Notes under the pieces: model-generated
The model's input: the letters and a program-made list of their open reading frames with translations, nothing else
Told to the model about the DNA's origin: nothing
Databases searched by the model: none
Made by a program: the position numbers and the translations under genes
Assembly: GCF_032854445.1 (NCBI RefSeq)
Contig: NC_088301.1
Span: 28,750,402-28,814,401 of the forward strand
DNA: 64,000 bases
Origin: Liolophura sinensis
Taxonomy: Eukaryota; Mollusca; Polyplacophora; Chitonida; Chitonidae
Direction: 5' to 3'
Shown here: positions 1 through 12,425 of the stretch, piece by piece
Position numbering within the stretch: position 1 is the stretch's first letter
Layout: every line of letters begins with the position of its first letter

Positions 1-663
1 TGAACTTAGTCATTTTTATCTTTTCTCTACTTTTATTACATGCAGGAATGACGAAGACATTCGAAGGATAAAGTTTAGTTTTCAAGCCTTAAACTAAGCC
101 AAAAGTGTCTTAGGAGGACTGGAGGAAAATCTTCAAAAGATTTCAACAGTCCTTTTCATCACAGATCAGAACAAAAATTATCGCAGCATGCTCTTTAAAT
201 TTTTTTCATATTTCCGCAATAAGACTTAATCATTTTCCCACATTCTTTTTATTAGTGCAAAACAAAAAACGTTTCTTTTTTCCCCGACGTTGGCCATGAT
301 CAAAGAAGACGAGAAGAAGTTTTGCTTTTTCTTTTTTTTTTTCAAGCAAAGTTGTCTCCCTTTTTCTTTACTTTTTGCATCTGCGCATCTCGCCTTGACT
401 CCGGGGACATATCCGCGTGTGATGCCTATATGGAAACTGACGTACCCCTGGAGTCATATGTTCAGCATTTCAACCAGACAAGTCAATAGAATTTTCTCTG
501 AATGGTGATGAATACTGATATGCACACCATTGGTGGAAGACAATTTATCTTTAATAACGTCTTTAATCAGAATGCACAAGTGGTCAGATACATGTAAGCA
601 CAATTAACCACATACTGTAACAAAGACAGAAACCTATAAAGAATGAAAGCAGCGAATTATCTA
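1..663. other. unassigned AT-rich stretch
   Basis: I see no coding, RNA or repeat signal here beyond a run of T around 327-341. The short open frame at 290-508 is low-complexity (phenylalanine run) and has no family resemblance. Confidence 0.5.
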
Positions 664-745
664 GCAATTCTCTGCCCAAGGTGAGAATTGAACCCACGCC
701 AGTCCTGGTGTTTCCCAGCCACTTAAGCACTCAGCCACATCCAGC
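664..745 (-). repeat. tRNA-related SINE head or tRNA-Ser-like relic
   Basis: On the reverse strand there is an A-box-like stretch (complement of 723-739, TGGCTGAGTGCTTAAG) followed by a B-box-like stretch (complement of 683-694, GGTTCAATTCTC). The A box resembles the D-arm of class II tRNAs such as tRNA-Ser. I could not fold a full cloverleaf by eye, and the T-arm carries mismatches, so this is more likely a SINE head or tRNA pseudogene than a working gene. No other copy was noticed in the window. Confidence 0.45.
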
Positions 746-3259
746 ACCCTGAACAGAGTTATATACCATAGCACACTGTTATTATGTAAAACTGATATAC
801 ATGGTTGTATATGTATGTGGAGCATGTTTAACCAGGGTTAAACAACTTGGCCTTTTCCCAGGTTTGCCATACATCATGCTCAGAGAAAAAACTCTTTCGT
901 ACTTCCAGATACGTACATTAGTGTGAGAAACTGGCCGGCAAACCTGCAACTGTCCAAGACAGAATGATTCCAGAAGATAAATTATATGCCCTTTTTATCA
1001 ACAAAAAGTCGTGCATGAGAACTCTATTACAAGCTATCCTGACTGACTTCGTAAACCAGTTATAGCAGTACTGTGGGAATCTTTCAACATGCAGCAGCCG
1101 CATTAAACATGGTCTGGTCTACATAAATTGCACATCAAAGTATCCTTTCAACTAACTGCTTCTATTTACCTGAAACCTCTTGAACTCCGAGAGATACAAT
1201 TTGTGCACGACATCAAGAATCACACAGAACATTTGAAGTTATTACACAAAGGTATTAACACACCCATTTTAATTGAGCCTTTGACCCCTCATTAACTCAG
1301 AGAAGACTACATAACCTCAGCTGTAACACAAACCTGAATGGTTCAAGGCCATTATCAGGTTTTGCCGGGGTTTCAAATCTGATGTTCCTGAGCAAAATCA
1401 TACGGAACAAGAAACGGGACCAACCTGATAGATTATCACGAAACTCAATCTTGTATGTAAACATACCTTCTCATTGTGAGCGTACTCAAGTACTCAATGA
1501 GACAGAAACTTGTTCTGCATCAAAAGAACCAAAATGGATATGTGACTGCAACGGGAGCAATATGTCTGCAACTTTACTAATTAATACATATATTAATGTC
1601 TCTGTAAAAATACCAGCAACCAAACAGAGCAAACGTAACCTTGATCATCTTAAGTATCACACACACACACACAAACATACACAAATAAACATGAACAAGA
1701 AGAAACCAAACATATTTTTCAATATTTCATATTCATTTCCTCGAACAATTAGGGCTACTAAAACATCTTGCTTCCTTGAATAATCTTACTGATCCAACCT
1801 TGGACAAACGGCTGCATCACTGTTTAACGTTTAGCCAAATAAAAAACAGTTTACACCCAACGCCTAAGCTGGGTGTCAATGTAAAAACCCAGGCTTTTGT
1901 AGTTTTATTCAGATATTTTATTATCTACATGTCAATGAATATCTTATAGCCCAATATGTACTCTGTAACCTCCTTTCAACAACCCATTTTAGAAATTCCC
2001 CTACCAATTCGATCCACCTTCTGCTCTAAAAAAATTCTTCCAGATGGAAGCTGAATGGCCCTTCTGCGACTACATATGCAATTTAAGGGAAAGTATTCCC
2101 TAAAATTTTCAGCGGAATAAAAACCTGATCTTCACTAGGAATAGACTATCTAGATACATGTAGTATGTGATGTAACCTGACAGACATATGCATGCAAAAT
2201 GTTCACATTCAAGCCTCTGCAATACTAATTTCATCAACTATCACAAAATTTAAAATACAGAGTGATGTATTAACCAAATAAAATGCAATTTATACACACT
2301 GGATGTTGACAGAAATCTTGAAGTCTTAATGAAAATCACAAAAGAAAAAAACTTAATTGTCCAGTAGTCTATTCCTATTGATATGCAGAGATGACAATGG
2401 GATTTCTAACAACTACACAGAGATGAAAATAACAAACAGCAAATGACTGTGTGTCTGACAGTTGTATCAGTAGGAGGTAAACACAAACGCACGTACCTGC
2501 TGAAGACTGCGGCCGGGTCAGTATCTGTTGTGCCACAGTCCTCTCTATGCACTAGGTGCCAGACAGGCAAACTGTCCCCGCATCGCTAAGACCATAAATT
2601 AGCGTATAATGAGGGATTGGATGTCCCTCAAGGAATGGCGCTACGCGAAAGGAAATCGTGTGGAAACGGATCAATGAGAAAAAGGCTGGGTGTTAGGGAC
2701 ATCGTCACGTTCCATTCTCTCTCTTGTCATTACGTCTGATCTCTAACCTGACACAGGCCTTTTTATCGCCATCTACAAATTGTTTCACAAGTTGTCTGAT
2801 GGACATAGTTTGCCATGATTTTGCCAGTGCAGTGCTTCCCCAGTTTCACACTGGTACTGATTAGACAGTCTCCAGTGTCCCAGCTGGCAATATCAGCAGC
2901 TTGCTGCAATACTGTAATACTCATCTACAGTCTGTGGGCTGTCCTGATTCTTGTTGTAAGAGGACACATCTCTTACTCCAATACCTCAACTCTGGTGACA
3001 TATGGCACACCAGTTTAGACATGACTGCGTGGCTATACATGTACTTAGAAGAGGAGGTACTTTTCAGTTAACATTTTTGGGGGTTTTCATGACTGACAGG
3101 TAAAAAAAAAACATCATACAGACTTGATTATACATATAATTTTATCCACAGAGAGAAAATAAACACTGTCTCTAACAACAACCCTGTTTACATATAAAAC
3201 AAACAAAAAGGTTGATCTCCTTTACCCTCTCAGTCACAATGTCTCAATCCTTTTTTATG
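746..3259. other. unassigned intergenic or intronic DNA
   Basis: Nothing with protein similarity is visible. A short (AC)n run lies at 1661-1676. The 133-codon open frame at 1382-1783 is unremarkable in composition and matches no family I know. Around 2497-2800 the base composition becomes more GC-rich, and a consensus-like splice donor is present on the reverse strand (see findings). Confidence 0.45.
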
Positions 3260-3530
3260 TACTTATTTATTTATTAGATTGGTGTTTACGCCGTACTCAA
3301 GAATATTTCTCTAATACAACTGCAGTCAGAATTATGGTGGGAGGAAACCAGGCAGAGCCCACAGGAAACCCCACAATCATCTGCAGGTTGCTGGAAGACC
3401 TTCTCAGGTACAGCCAGAGAGGAAGCCAGCATGAGCTGGATTTGAACTCACAGCGACTGGATTGGTGAGAGGCTCCTCTTTAACTGGGCCGCTCTAGCAT
3501 GCTAACCACCTTGGCAACGGAGGCCCCGCT
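3260..3530 (-). repeat. SINE family A, near full length, diverged
   Basis: This is a tRNA-derived short retroelement on the reverse strand: the AT-rich tail (TATTTATTTATTAG) and the conserved 3' module (complement of GTGTTTACGCCGTACTCAAG) come first, the tRNA-like head last, next to ACGGAGGCC. It aligns throughout with the copies at 20484, 27012 and 53581 but has many substitutions, e.g. in the ACTGCAGTCAGAATTATGG section. The head still shows the GGATTTGAACTC B-box complement. Such elements are non-autonomous, transcribed by RNA polymerase III and mobilised by a partner LINE. No clear target duplication was found, which fits an old insertion. Confidence 0.85.
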
Positions 3531-4142
3531 CTATATAGATCATAAACTAAGAGTGACTCCTGCCTCTACCTTAACCTTGTGCAGTAGTCAACCTATACCT
3601 GCCTGCCCCTCCTTGTCTCTTAATATGCTTTTTCATTGATTTCCACTCAATCAATCGTGCTATTAAAGCTCTTACATTCACACATCTTGTCGGCATTTCA
3701 TCAATACCACTTTATATGAGGTCAACTCACTCTACCATTGAACTATATATAGCATAGCACTTTCCAAGGCTATATGTATACATGTACATCTGCACTCCAT
3801 CAACCTATGATAGTTCCCATACTACCTGATGCAATTGTGTATGTACACAAAATTTCAATGAATTTTTTTTTTTTCATTATGAATCTACATGTATGTTTGG
3901 TTTGGTTAAAGAAATAAATACATCTAAGTACATGTGTTCAGGGTAAAATACATGTAAGTGCCATTTATGCACATCTTTAGTTATTCATCAGTCATCAGTA
4001 AGAAAATATATCATTTTACCACATTCAGTTCACTCCATTATACCTCACATACCCTCATAATAAATGTCAGCTGCTGCTTATTACTATGTTTTAAAGTGCA
4101 AAGCACCACTTTCAAATTTCACAAACTTCTCAAAGTCTAATG

Positions 4143-4211
4143 CTCAGGACACTGTTCAATCATCACTCAGGACACTGTTCAATCATCACTCGAGACACTG
4201 TTCAATCATCA
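4143..4211. repeat. 23-bp tandem repeat, three units
   Basis: Three head-to-tail units of a 23-bp sequence beginning CTCAGGACACTGTTC. Units one and two are identical and unit three has a two-base change (CTCGAGACAC). It is followed directly by an A run. Low divergence suggests a recent local expansion. Confidence 0.95.
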
Positions 4212-4727
4212 CAAAAAAAAAAATCCTGTAACAACAATCATACATTTATGCACAACACTCGCAATCACCATACTGAGCCACAGATATAGTTTTACTAAAT
4301 GCTGAAATGTAACCCATTTTCCCGACAAAAGCTACTTTAGGATTCAAGATCTTGGGATATCGTAATTGCTTTTAGCAAGAACATTGTACACGTAGGTTAT
4401 ATTTTGATCAGTCCAAAGATGGAAGTAACTGTAAATGTAACTCAGCTGGTTATTATCTGACATCACATGACAGTAACTTGTTTATCCATAAGACAGGTAC
4501 GTTCAATACAGACTTGAATGACTGATAAAGATTTGACTGCTTAAGACCTGATTGTGTCAATGTGGTTAAATAGGTTAAGACCCAGAATTTGGGCGCTGAC
4601 CAATTAAACAGCAGAGAATCCTGTTGATCTGTGCCATTTAGTTTGTTTCACGTGGTTTACTAGGTCACATGATGGGCTAACCACAACCGCAGGAAAATCT
4701 GTTGAGCATGTCTGTGAATATCGCCAG

Positions 4728-4754
4728 CGTTTATATATATATATATATATTATG

Positions 4755-4788
<34 letters not shown>

Positions 4789-4791
4789 TGT
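4728..4791. repeat. (TA)n-(CA)n compound microsatellite
   Basis: Two TA runs separated by TTATG, then a CA run of eight repeats. It generates meaningless tyrosine/isoleucine-rich open frames on both strands. Confidence 0.95.
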
Positions 4792-5840
4792 ATAAATACA
4801 TGTTAGAAACAAGACTAGACTGTATTAATAAAAAACGGTGTTGTTATAAAACTACATTGGATATTCTGTGTCAGGTTTGCAGCCTGTTGCAGCCTGTCAA
4901 AATGAGCAAAAATTTAGCTGCTTGTAAAAATTTGGACGAGTCAGAGGGCGATAGTCCTTTGATCCTTTCGCATTTATTGTGGTGAACTTAGCTTTGCCAT
5001 TATTTGTGTGGGTGGGGCTATCAAGGAGAGATAAAGATTCCTGCAGAGAACACATCCCGTAATTTCTGGCAGACACTCGATCAATTATCTGCCATCATAA
5101 GTAGCTGCTATCGTGCTGCCCAAAGACTGACTTTGAGCCCGTATGATTTATACATGTCCCAGAGATGCGTGAAGGTTTCAGTGCCAGTGTGTACGTGATT
5201 AGACTGTCAGTGCCTCATTTCTCAGCTATCCCATAATATTTCACCCTCCGCTGCACACCACGTCTGGAGAAGAAAATTACACGACAAATCAAAGTCGACT
5301 TTGGGGCCAGTCATGTCTTATGTAAATATCCAATGATCTGGGAATCAGATTGAGAATAACATGCCAAAGTATGGTCATGATCAGTATGCGAAAAAAGTTT
5401 GTACTATTGTTAAATACTTGGTAAGTATAAAATAATGTCTATACCTCAAGTGAAGGGCCATGACAAAGTACATGTATGTCATTGCTTTTGCATTGTATGG
5501 TTTTACCATTATTTTTTTTACATTTTTTGTTTCTCATTGACTTAAACTTATAACATTCATACATATTTTTGTATCATATTCAACATTAGCAAGCTTTAAG
5601 TTGCCCATTCAACAAAATTTTAGCCCATAAAATCAATTTTAGAGGTAATTAAGTCATATACTGTATATTACTTTTGGTGCTGAAACTTCCACTTTTACAG
5701 TAGAATATTGTCCTACTGTCCAAGCAAACCTCAAAACACCTATCTGTGATCGATTGAACTTCAAAATCAATTTTATACACTTGATCAAAATTGTAAATTA
5801 AGTTAACTTTTTATGTAAAACTTTTTTGGGAAGAGTTTGT

Positions 5841-6980
5841 CAGTCATGTGTACTATGTGATTGTTACTATGTGATACTTTACACAAATGTTAAGCCACAT
5901 AAATGTCCAAGAACAGTGTTGAGTGATGTGACCCTGTTCCTAAGAGTCAGACATGTTTATGTCTCCGACGTGGGTAGAGGTGTGACTACAGATGATATTT
6001 CAAGCTTTGATCAAGCTACCCAAAAATGCTGATATAAAGAACAGAAAGCTTGACAGATTTGTACTTATTAAAGATCTGGGCAACAGAATGATTTAATTCA
6101 TACCAGTGTAGGCCGTTATTTATGCTGTTTGGTTCAAAGAACTGAGGTATGGATGCAGATACTAGAAAGAGATGTTTTTAACATAATTATGCATGTAATT
6201 TAGTAAGTTGCCTTTTATAAATTTTTATCCAAACACCCACATGTATGACTAGAAAATCAAGAATCTTGTTACTTTGCCTGGTTTGGATAGGCCAAATGGG
6301 CTTTTCATACCCTTATGTGTGGCCTCAAAATCAAGAATCTTGTTACTTTACCTTTGTTACTTTGTTACTGGGGTTTGGTTAGGCCAAATAGGTTCTTCAT
6401 ACCCTTGTTAGGATAGGCCAAATGGGTTTGTATGTGACCTCAAAATCGAGACCCTGGTATGACTAAAGTTTTCCAGTGAGGCAGCATTCTAAATATACAA
6501 ATATTTTGAAACGAGCATGCTCCAAAAAGAGACTGATGTGAAATCAACAAAATGATGTTGCCCTGGTGAAGCCTAATATAATTGATGTTGAAAGTGACAT
6601 GAAGTCTGAGGCAAACAAACTGAAAATTATGCATGGACTTAATTACTTCTGTATGTTTTAATCTTTCTAATTTTTAGGACAGTTATTAGTTGTGGTGAAA
6701 GCAAAGAATTACATTTCTCTCCCAGTTCTTTGGAAAAGTACATTTGTAAATATATAAATATGTTCATTATGTGGAATAACCAGGTGAAAAAAAACGTGTG
6801 AACTAAATATTCCTGCTACAGTTGTATGTATATTAGCTAAAAAGAGCAGACCAGGTGCCCCCCCAAAAAAGAAGAATTAAGTTTAGGGAATTTACAATAG
6901 AAAACCATTAAAGGACATTTATGTGGCTTAACATTTGTGTAAAGTATCACATAGTAACAATCACATAGTACACATGACTG
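5841..6980. repeat. perfect 68-bp inverted repeat flanking 1 kb
   Basis: The 68 bases at 5841-5908 (CAGTCATGTGTACTATG...) are found as an exact reverse complement at 6913-6980. Identity stops abruptly at both sides of both arms. About 1,004 bp of AT-rich DNA lies between them, including the duplication at 6247-6465. No transposase-like reading frame is visible inside, and the bases just outside the arms do not form an obvious target duplication. It may be a non-autonomous DNA transposon with terminal inverted repeats or a local inverted duplication; the perfect match argues that it is recent. Confidence 0.85.
6247..6465. repeat. imperfect tandem duplication, ~2.5 units
   Basis: The phrases AATCAAGAATCTTGTTACTTT, GGATAGGCCAAATGGG, TTCATACCCTT and TGTGGCCTCAAAATC recur in the same order two to three times, with a period of about 85-90 bp and internal deletions. 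It lies inside the inverted-repeat-bounded segment. Confidence 0.8.
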
Positions 6981-9689
6981 GACACATTACAGGGACAGCA
7001 GCTGGCTTATTTCTTGCTGGTATCTGACTGATTTGATACAAGTGGATTCATTGGATTCAAGATCATTGTGGAAGAGGTTTTCGCCAATTTCCTTCTGCTA
7101 CACATAAAGCAGACTTTTTGAAATTAATGTTCTATTAAACATTGAATATATACAACTTACTTAAATCTAATTATGTTCAAAGACAATGGCATTGACAGAA
7201 ACGTACATAGATATTAGTATTTCTCCAATATATGTATGAACTATCACACAAAACAACCCCATAGTCTAATATTGGGCATCTTACCCGTGCTTTTTGAAAA
7301 TAACCATACATTATGGTACGAAACAGCTGGAGAAATAGTACCGAAATGGTACTGAATCATAAACTCAGAAATTACTGACAGAAATTTCCAAAAATGTGGG
7401 TGGGTGCCCCAGAGGGTTATACAAGGCTTAAAATTAATGAAGTTCTGCATATTCTTGGCAATTCCATGTTGGTTGGGGAGGTGGTTGAAAAGGTTGAAGA
7501 ATTAGGGTATATATGTCTTGGGGGCTACATACAAGTTGAATACCATTTAAACCTCCATTATTCTGAAATAGTTTACCTTAAATGACAACCTGCACTACTG
7601 TGTCAAATTGACGCTCTTTAAATCATACCTCTGCCCCATCCTTGTTAACTTGACATGACGTCCCTATTTATTAAATGTGTTACATGTACATGTACCTTGG
7701 GTCCATTCCTATTTCAAAGCATACAAAATTCCCCATTATGGTAGAGTATTCATGACACCACATCAATCAATGAAATACCACTACCTTTGAACATTCATGC
7801 TGTAATAAAACATGTCTGTGGCAGAAATTAGGGTCACACCTTCAGACACTGAGACAAGTACTTACATGGCTAAGAAGTTGTCTGGATGACATTTACTGGC
7901 CTGCTTCCACACGATAGGACACGTCACCTAGACGATCTCCCTCGAAAATATTGGACAAATAACTTCTCTCCTCAACCTACTGTAAGAATGGAAACGAGTT
8001 AGAAGAGAAAGAAGGCAATAAATATCGCGTTAGTCCCAGTCGTCACTCGACTGGAAAAATGATCAATATCGTATTTCTCAGGCCACCGTATACAGAGCCA
8101 GCCAATGAGATTGCCCAGAAATTGAGTAAACCTTGGCCAGACTTTTATGGAAAAAAACCAATACATGGGTACCTCAAACACAGAAATTAGAGCTGAGAAT
8201 AAAACATACACATGTACCATACCCAAAGTAGCCCATATATACACTGTAATTAATTCACACGAATTTCGGAAAAGAAATGTTATTTCAATCCTTTTCTGCA
8301 ATGTGCAACTCCAGAACTACTGAAACAAGTGTAAAATATTTTGGCAGAGAACACATCAAAATACATTACCGGTATCCACAGTGGTGAGTTAAAGTACTAC
8401 TTCAGTGAAAATACCATCAATAAATTCACTAATGACAGGCACATACTCATTCCAGGAATGTAAAAAACACACAAATATGAGCTGCTTTAGTTGCATACCT
8501 AGAATTTTTTAGTGTTTTGCACTTGGGCCAAACACAGCAGAAGTCATCTACAGAGTTTGACATGTATAGCATCTCAGAACGAGTAGAGAACAGATCTGAG
8601 TCTACAGCTTTTCATATGGCAAAATGGAGCACACACTAGGGACAGCTAGGCAATCACTAAAAAGTTGTTTGTTGCGGATAACTTTATCGACCTGCTAAAA
8701 TCCGGCCGAGTCAAACTTTTTATTTTCCTGAGTTTTAAAGAATTTTTTTTTCTGTCCTTTCTGTAAGTTGAACACAACATCGTTAAACACGAGCCACTGT
8801 ACTGCTCCGACTTACCAAATTAGGTTCAGCTTTACATGTACATGTTGGCTCTCATAAGAAAACCCAATTTCATCCAGTTTGTTTACATCAGAATATACAC
8901 ACATCATCACACCTTACTAATGTACGCTCTGGTGACCCAACAATAGCATTCTATGTGTAGAAATTTGGAAAAGGAGAAGTCAGTCTATAACTGACTATTT
9001 TATTCAAATATAAACAGCCGAGCTGTACTGATATGCACATCGTAACTTCGCCCGGCTCTGGATATAGTCTTTGATGTTCCAGCACAGTTTGCAGGACTTG
9101 TTAATCACAGCAGAGACCCGATGCCACCAGGTGTTGTTTTGGTAATTGTTTACAATTCTTCCTGTGGTAAACAAACTTGTACGCAGTGTTGTGAATACAA
9201 TTTTTGTAATACACCTACCATTACATGACTTAACTTATGATAGCTTTACTGAAATGGTATTGTGAAAAGGTGAAACTCAAAAACCCAATTAAATTGCACA
9301 GGGGCTCTTCACCAGGCATGTGACAGCATGTACATCTTCCGTCAGCTAGTCTAGATTTGGTGGGAGACTTCACAATCATGTTGACTCCATGAAAATAAGT
9401 TCATCTAATTGGTCAATGTTGAATTCTGGTAAGCCGTCAGTTACCTGTCACAAATCTACTCGACTGAGTTCCCAGAAAATGTGATCGGGAATGAAAATAC
9501 ATGTGATACTTGCAGTAACACAGTGTTTCAAACTGTTGTAATATGAAACTGGTAATGGGCCTCCAATTCCATACATGCAAACACAATGTTCAATGCATGC
9601 ATGTCGAGTTTCTGATCGCCATTTTAAGAAATCGGGAATTAAAACTGATGTACAGACATGGCAATCGGCTGTGAGAACAATTAATGGGT
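6981..9689. other. unassigned DNA
   Basis: No supported gene. The part at 8625-8710 is similar to 14048-14110 (both contain AAAAGTTGT.TGTTGCGG followed by a CCGGCC-type segment), and 8977-9010 resembles 14149-14185 (CAGTCT.TAACTGACT), so a dispersed repeat of unknown class is probably present. The 100-codon reverse open frame at 7999-8301 has no recognisable domain. Confidence 0.4.
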
Positions 9690-9698
9690 GATTGAGGT

Positions 9699-9847
9699 CT
9701 GATTTATTTATTTATTTGATTAATGTTTTACGCTGTACTCAAAAACTTATACGACGGCAGCCAGCATTATGGTAGGTGGAAACCGGGCAAAGCCCAGGGG
9801 GGAAACCCACGATCATCCGCAGGTTGCTGCAAACCTTCCCACATACA
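9699..9847 (-). repeat. SINE family A, 5'-truncated, with target duplication
   Basis: Reverse-strand copy carrying only the 3' half of the family: the tail (TTTATTTATTTATTTG), the TACGCTGTACTCA module, the GCCAGCATTATGG segment and the CCCACGATCATCCGCAGGTTGC segment. The tRNA-like head is missing. GATTGAGGT occurs on both sides (9690-9698 and 9848-9856), a 9-bp target duplication; the next bases also nearly match (12 of 13). This is the mark of an incomplete reverse transcription event rather than later loss. Confidence 0.9.
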
Positions 9848-9856
9848 GATTGAGGT

Positions 9857-11379
9857 TTGAACGAGTATTAGTTTTGGAAACCTTGCCCTGAGTATGTTTC
9901 TGAAATGAAATGCCAGGAAACTAGAAGTCTTCTGAAATGGAATGATGAAACACCAGGGGAATGAGGCTTGGAAAACTTCCCCTTGCATTTTACTGGAGCT
10001 TAACGACAGATATTCATCAATCAGGTCTTTATCATTGAAATACATATGTATGCTGATTTATTTCATTTATTTATGGGGCTACCAACAGACAACACTATTC
10101 CCTGTCAAATGCATTCTTCAATGCAGCATAGCCAAAAATCGCTAAATATATATGCGTTCTAACTGGCAATGTATTTATATAGTCCATTTACTATTTATGA
10201 AGCATTTCAACACTAAAGAGATAAACGGATAAACTGAGATAAATTGATAAACTGAGCGTTTTCGGTGCACTTCTGATTGGCTGTGGTGGTGGTGATTTAG
10301 ATCAATTCTCTTTTCTGCATACCAAGGTTGCATTTTTATACACTTCATTTTTATAAAATGCACTAAAATTATACTGCAACATGGAGCCCATGGTGATTTC
10401 TATCAGTTCTGCAATAGTCGGTTGAGACGAAATCTGACTCATAATTAGATTTTGTTAAGGTGTGTTTCTTTTCCATATGAGCTGAAATGACTTTCCAGTT
10501 TCTATGGTTTATGGGTCTTGTATATAAGCCTGCCATCGCATAACTCTTTAATATGATCATTCCTATCACATAATAGTGGGTTTGCTTGGGCAAAATCTGA
10601 TAACATAACTTTTCTTGATGAGTTGACCTGTGTGATGAAAAACAGCCTTAAGTAACACATTCTCAAACCATTGGTCTTAACTTTGAAAAATTACTTCATT
10701 CTTTCTTTCTGGAATATGTTTAACTTGTCTCCACTGTTTACAATGAACCTATTGACGGTAGAAGTCTACATGTTATGTAATTCACAAGTGCCAGCAGATA
10801 TTCACAAGGACAAAAAGGCAAAGCCCCCAAACACACAGAATACAGTTTTAAAAAAACCTGAAAATAAAAACTTTTAGGCCTATTCATTACACCTCTCTTT
10901 CATGTTTTAAAGCAAAAACATGCATACACAGACGCAGGAGGCTCTGAAGATGGCAAACACGAAAATCAGAGCACATGTATGTCTCACTAATCTTCACCAA
11001 AATATGCATTCTATATATTTAAATTGTGTTGGCTTAATCTATGGTTTATTTTACATCTCTTGTTATTGGCGCATGATGAACAATTTGTTCCTAACATGGC
11101 TTCTTTTTATAAGGGAATGTTTTATTATTTAAAGACATCCAAATTTAAATCCTCCCACATCATGGAGGCAGTTTACAGTTCTTTAAATTCTAACAATTTT
11201 AATCTATAAATTTTCCAAAGGAGATCAAAAGGAAAGAAGAATGTATTAATTAATAATTACCTTATCCTAGCAGAAAATATACCATAATACAATACTTCCA
11301 TTTGATGAGTCTTGTATTTCACCTAAAGTCTAGCTTTTTTCAAGTGATGCATTTTGCTAGATTCTGCTAGATTCATCAA
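9857..11379. other. unassigned DNA
   Basis: No element or gene recognised. A short imperfect repeat of ATAAACTGAGA-like words lies at 10218-10258. Several 60-75-codon open frames occur but have no composition or motif support. Confidence 0.4.
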
Positions 11380-11435
11380 ACTATTTGTTTATTTGACTGG
11401 AGTTTTGCACCCTACTCAAGAATATTTCACCTGCC
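11380..11435 (-). repeat. SINE family A tail fragment
   Basis: TTTGTTTATTTGACTGGAG, then TTTTGCACCCTACTCAAGA and ATATTTCACCTGCC, match the tail and 3' module of family A on the reverse strand with several substitutions. Only the outermost ~55 bp are recognisable. Confidence 0.6.
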
Positions 11436-11939
11436 ATGTGTCGGCAATGAGTCCCAAAGACCCATATAAAAGCAACAGTGTGTGTCACATCATACTCACG
11501 TCACATCACATTTTTGAAGACAAAAATAAAGGTTATAAAACAATACTTTTGGTGCTGAAACTTACATTTTTCGAATAGACTATCCTTCCAAACAAACCCC
11601 CAAAATCAATTTCTCGGAACTCTCAGAATCAAACAAAATGAGTAACTTTGATAGTCATAATGACGTAAGGTCAAATACATATACATCAAGTAATTATCAT
11701 ATGTTGCACTACATGAGTAAGTTGAGGAAAAGTAACTTTGAATTTTATGTCCTTTACTTACAGTAAATCCCATAATTTCACATAATTTTTCACCAATTAA
11801 TCACTCTTTTGTACTACGGTCACAGTACAGCAGGAAAATTTACTGTAAACATCAGTTCCTATACTCAATATTGTACTATAGGGCTATATTGGCCCTGAAG
11901 TATTGCAGGGACTCATAGAAGATCAAGGTTTTCAAATCG
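11436..11939. other. unassigned DNA, partly dispersed repeat
   Basis: 11546-11570 shares a core with 5668-5695, and the following segment (CAAACAAACCCCCAAAATCAAT) is also similar to the part after 5728. Nothing else was recognised. Confidence 0.4.
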
Positions 11940-12425
11940 AAACTCAACAAGAGTTCAGGTGAACACAAAATACACCCAAACAAATGCATTTGTTTGAAAT
12001 GTCTAAAAGAATACCAGCAACATTGTAGTGAGCATAACCTTTGAGGAGAATCTTCATGGGTGTTGATGATGGGTATGTGATTACCATGACAACCATGTAA
12101 GTGCATGGACAAATGTGACCACCAAAAATGAAAACTCTATGCAAAAAACAGTTGAAGTTGTAGCCTGGACATGAAATTATATATAGTATATATATGGAAA
12201 ATGGCCGTCTGGTTACCATGACAACCTTGGAAATGGACAAATGGATGTCATGACAGATCGTCATCTGTGTATGTATGTATCCATCAAAACTTAAAACTCT
12301 CCATGGAAATATACTGGAGATATAGCCCTGACACAAATACAGAGGCAAAGACAGACAGAGGGACATACAGACAGACGCACAAAATTGCTATAACATGGTA
12401 CGCTTCGCCTAATGGAGCTAAATTT
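11940..12425 (+). repeat. dispersed repeat R3, copy 1, with two ~170-bp units
   Basis: This copy matches 19875-20925 from its start (ACCCAAACAAATGCATT, AAGAATACCAGCAACATTGT, GGGTGTTGATGATGGGTATG) to its end (GACAGACAGA...TTCGCCTAATGGAG). Inside are two units, each with AAAACTCT, GTTG.AG.TATAGCC.G, and one intervening ACATGAAATTATATATAGTATATAT...GGTTACCATGACAAC segment. The units align with those of copy 2. Coding potential is not supported, although the reverse strand is open for 140 codons. The class is unknown: the layout, unique flanks around a variable satellite-like core, resembles bivalve pearl elements and some Helitron-related elements, but I saw no diagnostic ends. Confidence 0.75.

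Larger units (their letters stand above)
3531..5840. other. unassigned DNA with simple repeats
   Basis: Apart from the 23-bp tandem repeat (4143-4211) and the TA/CA microsatellite (4728-4791), no gene or element is recognisable. The part at 5668-5695 shares a ~25-bp core with 11546-11570 (ACTTTTGGTGCTGAAACTT and flanks), so an old dispersed repeat probably ends here. Confidence 0.4.

Noticed and set aside
664-745. Functional tRNA-Ser gene
   Set aside because: The A and B boxes are recognisable but T-arm and acceptor pairing look poor; a relic or SINE head is simpler.
1382-1783. 133-codon open frame as a gene
   Set aside because: Contains a His-Thr stretch encoded by an (AC)n repeat and no family resemblance.
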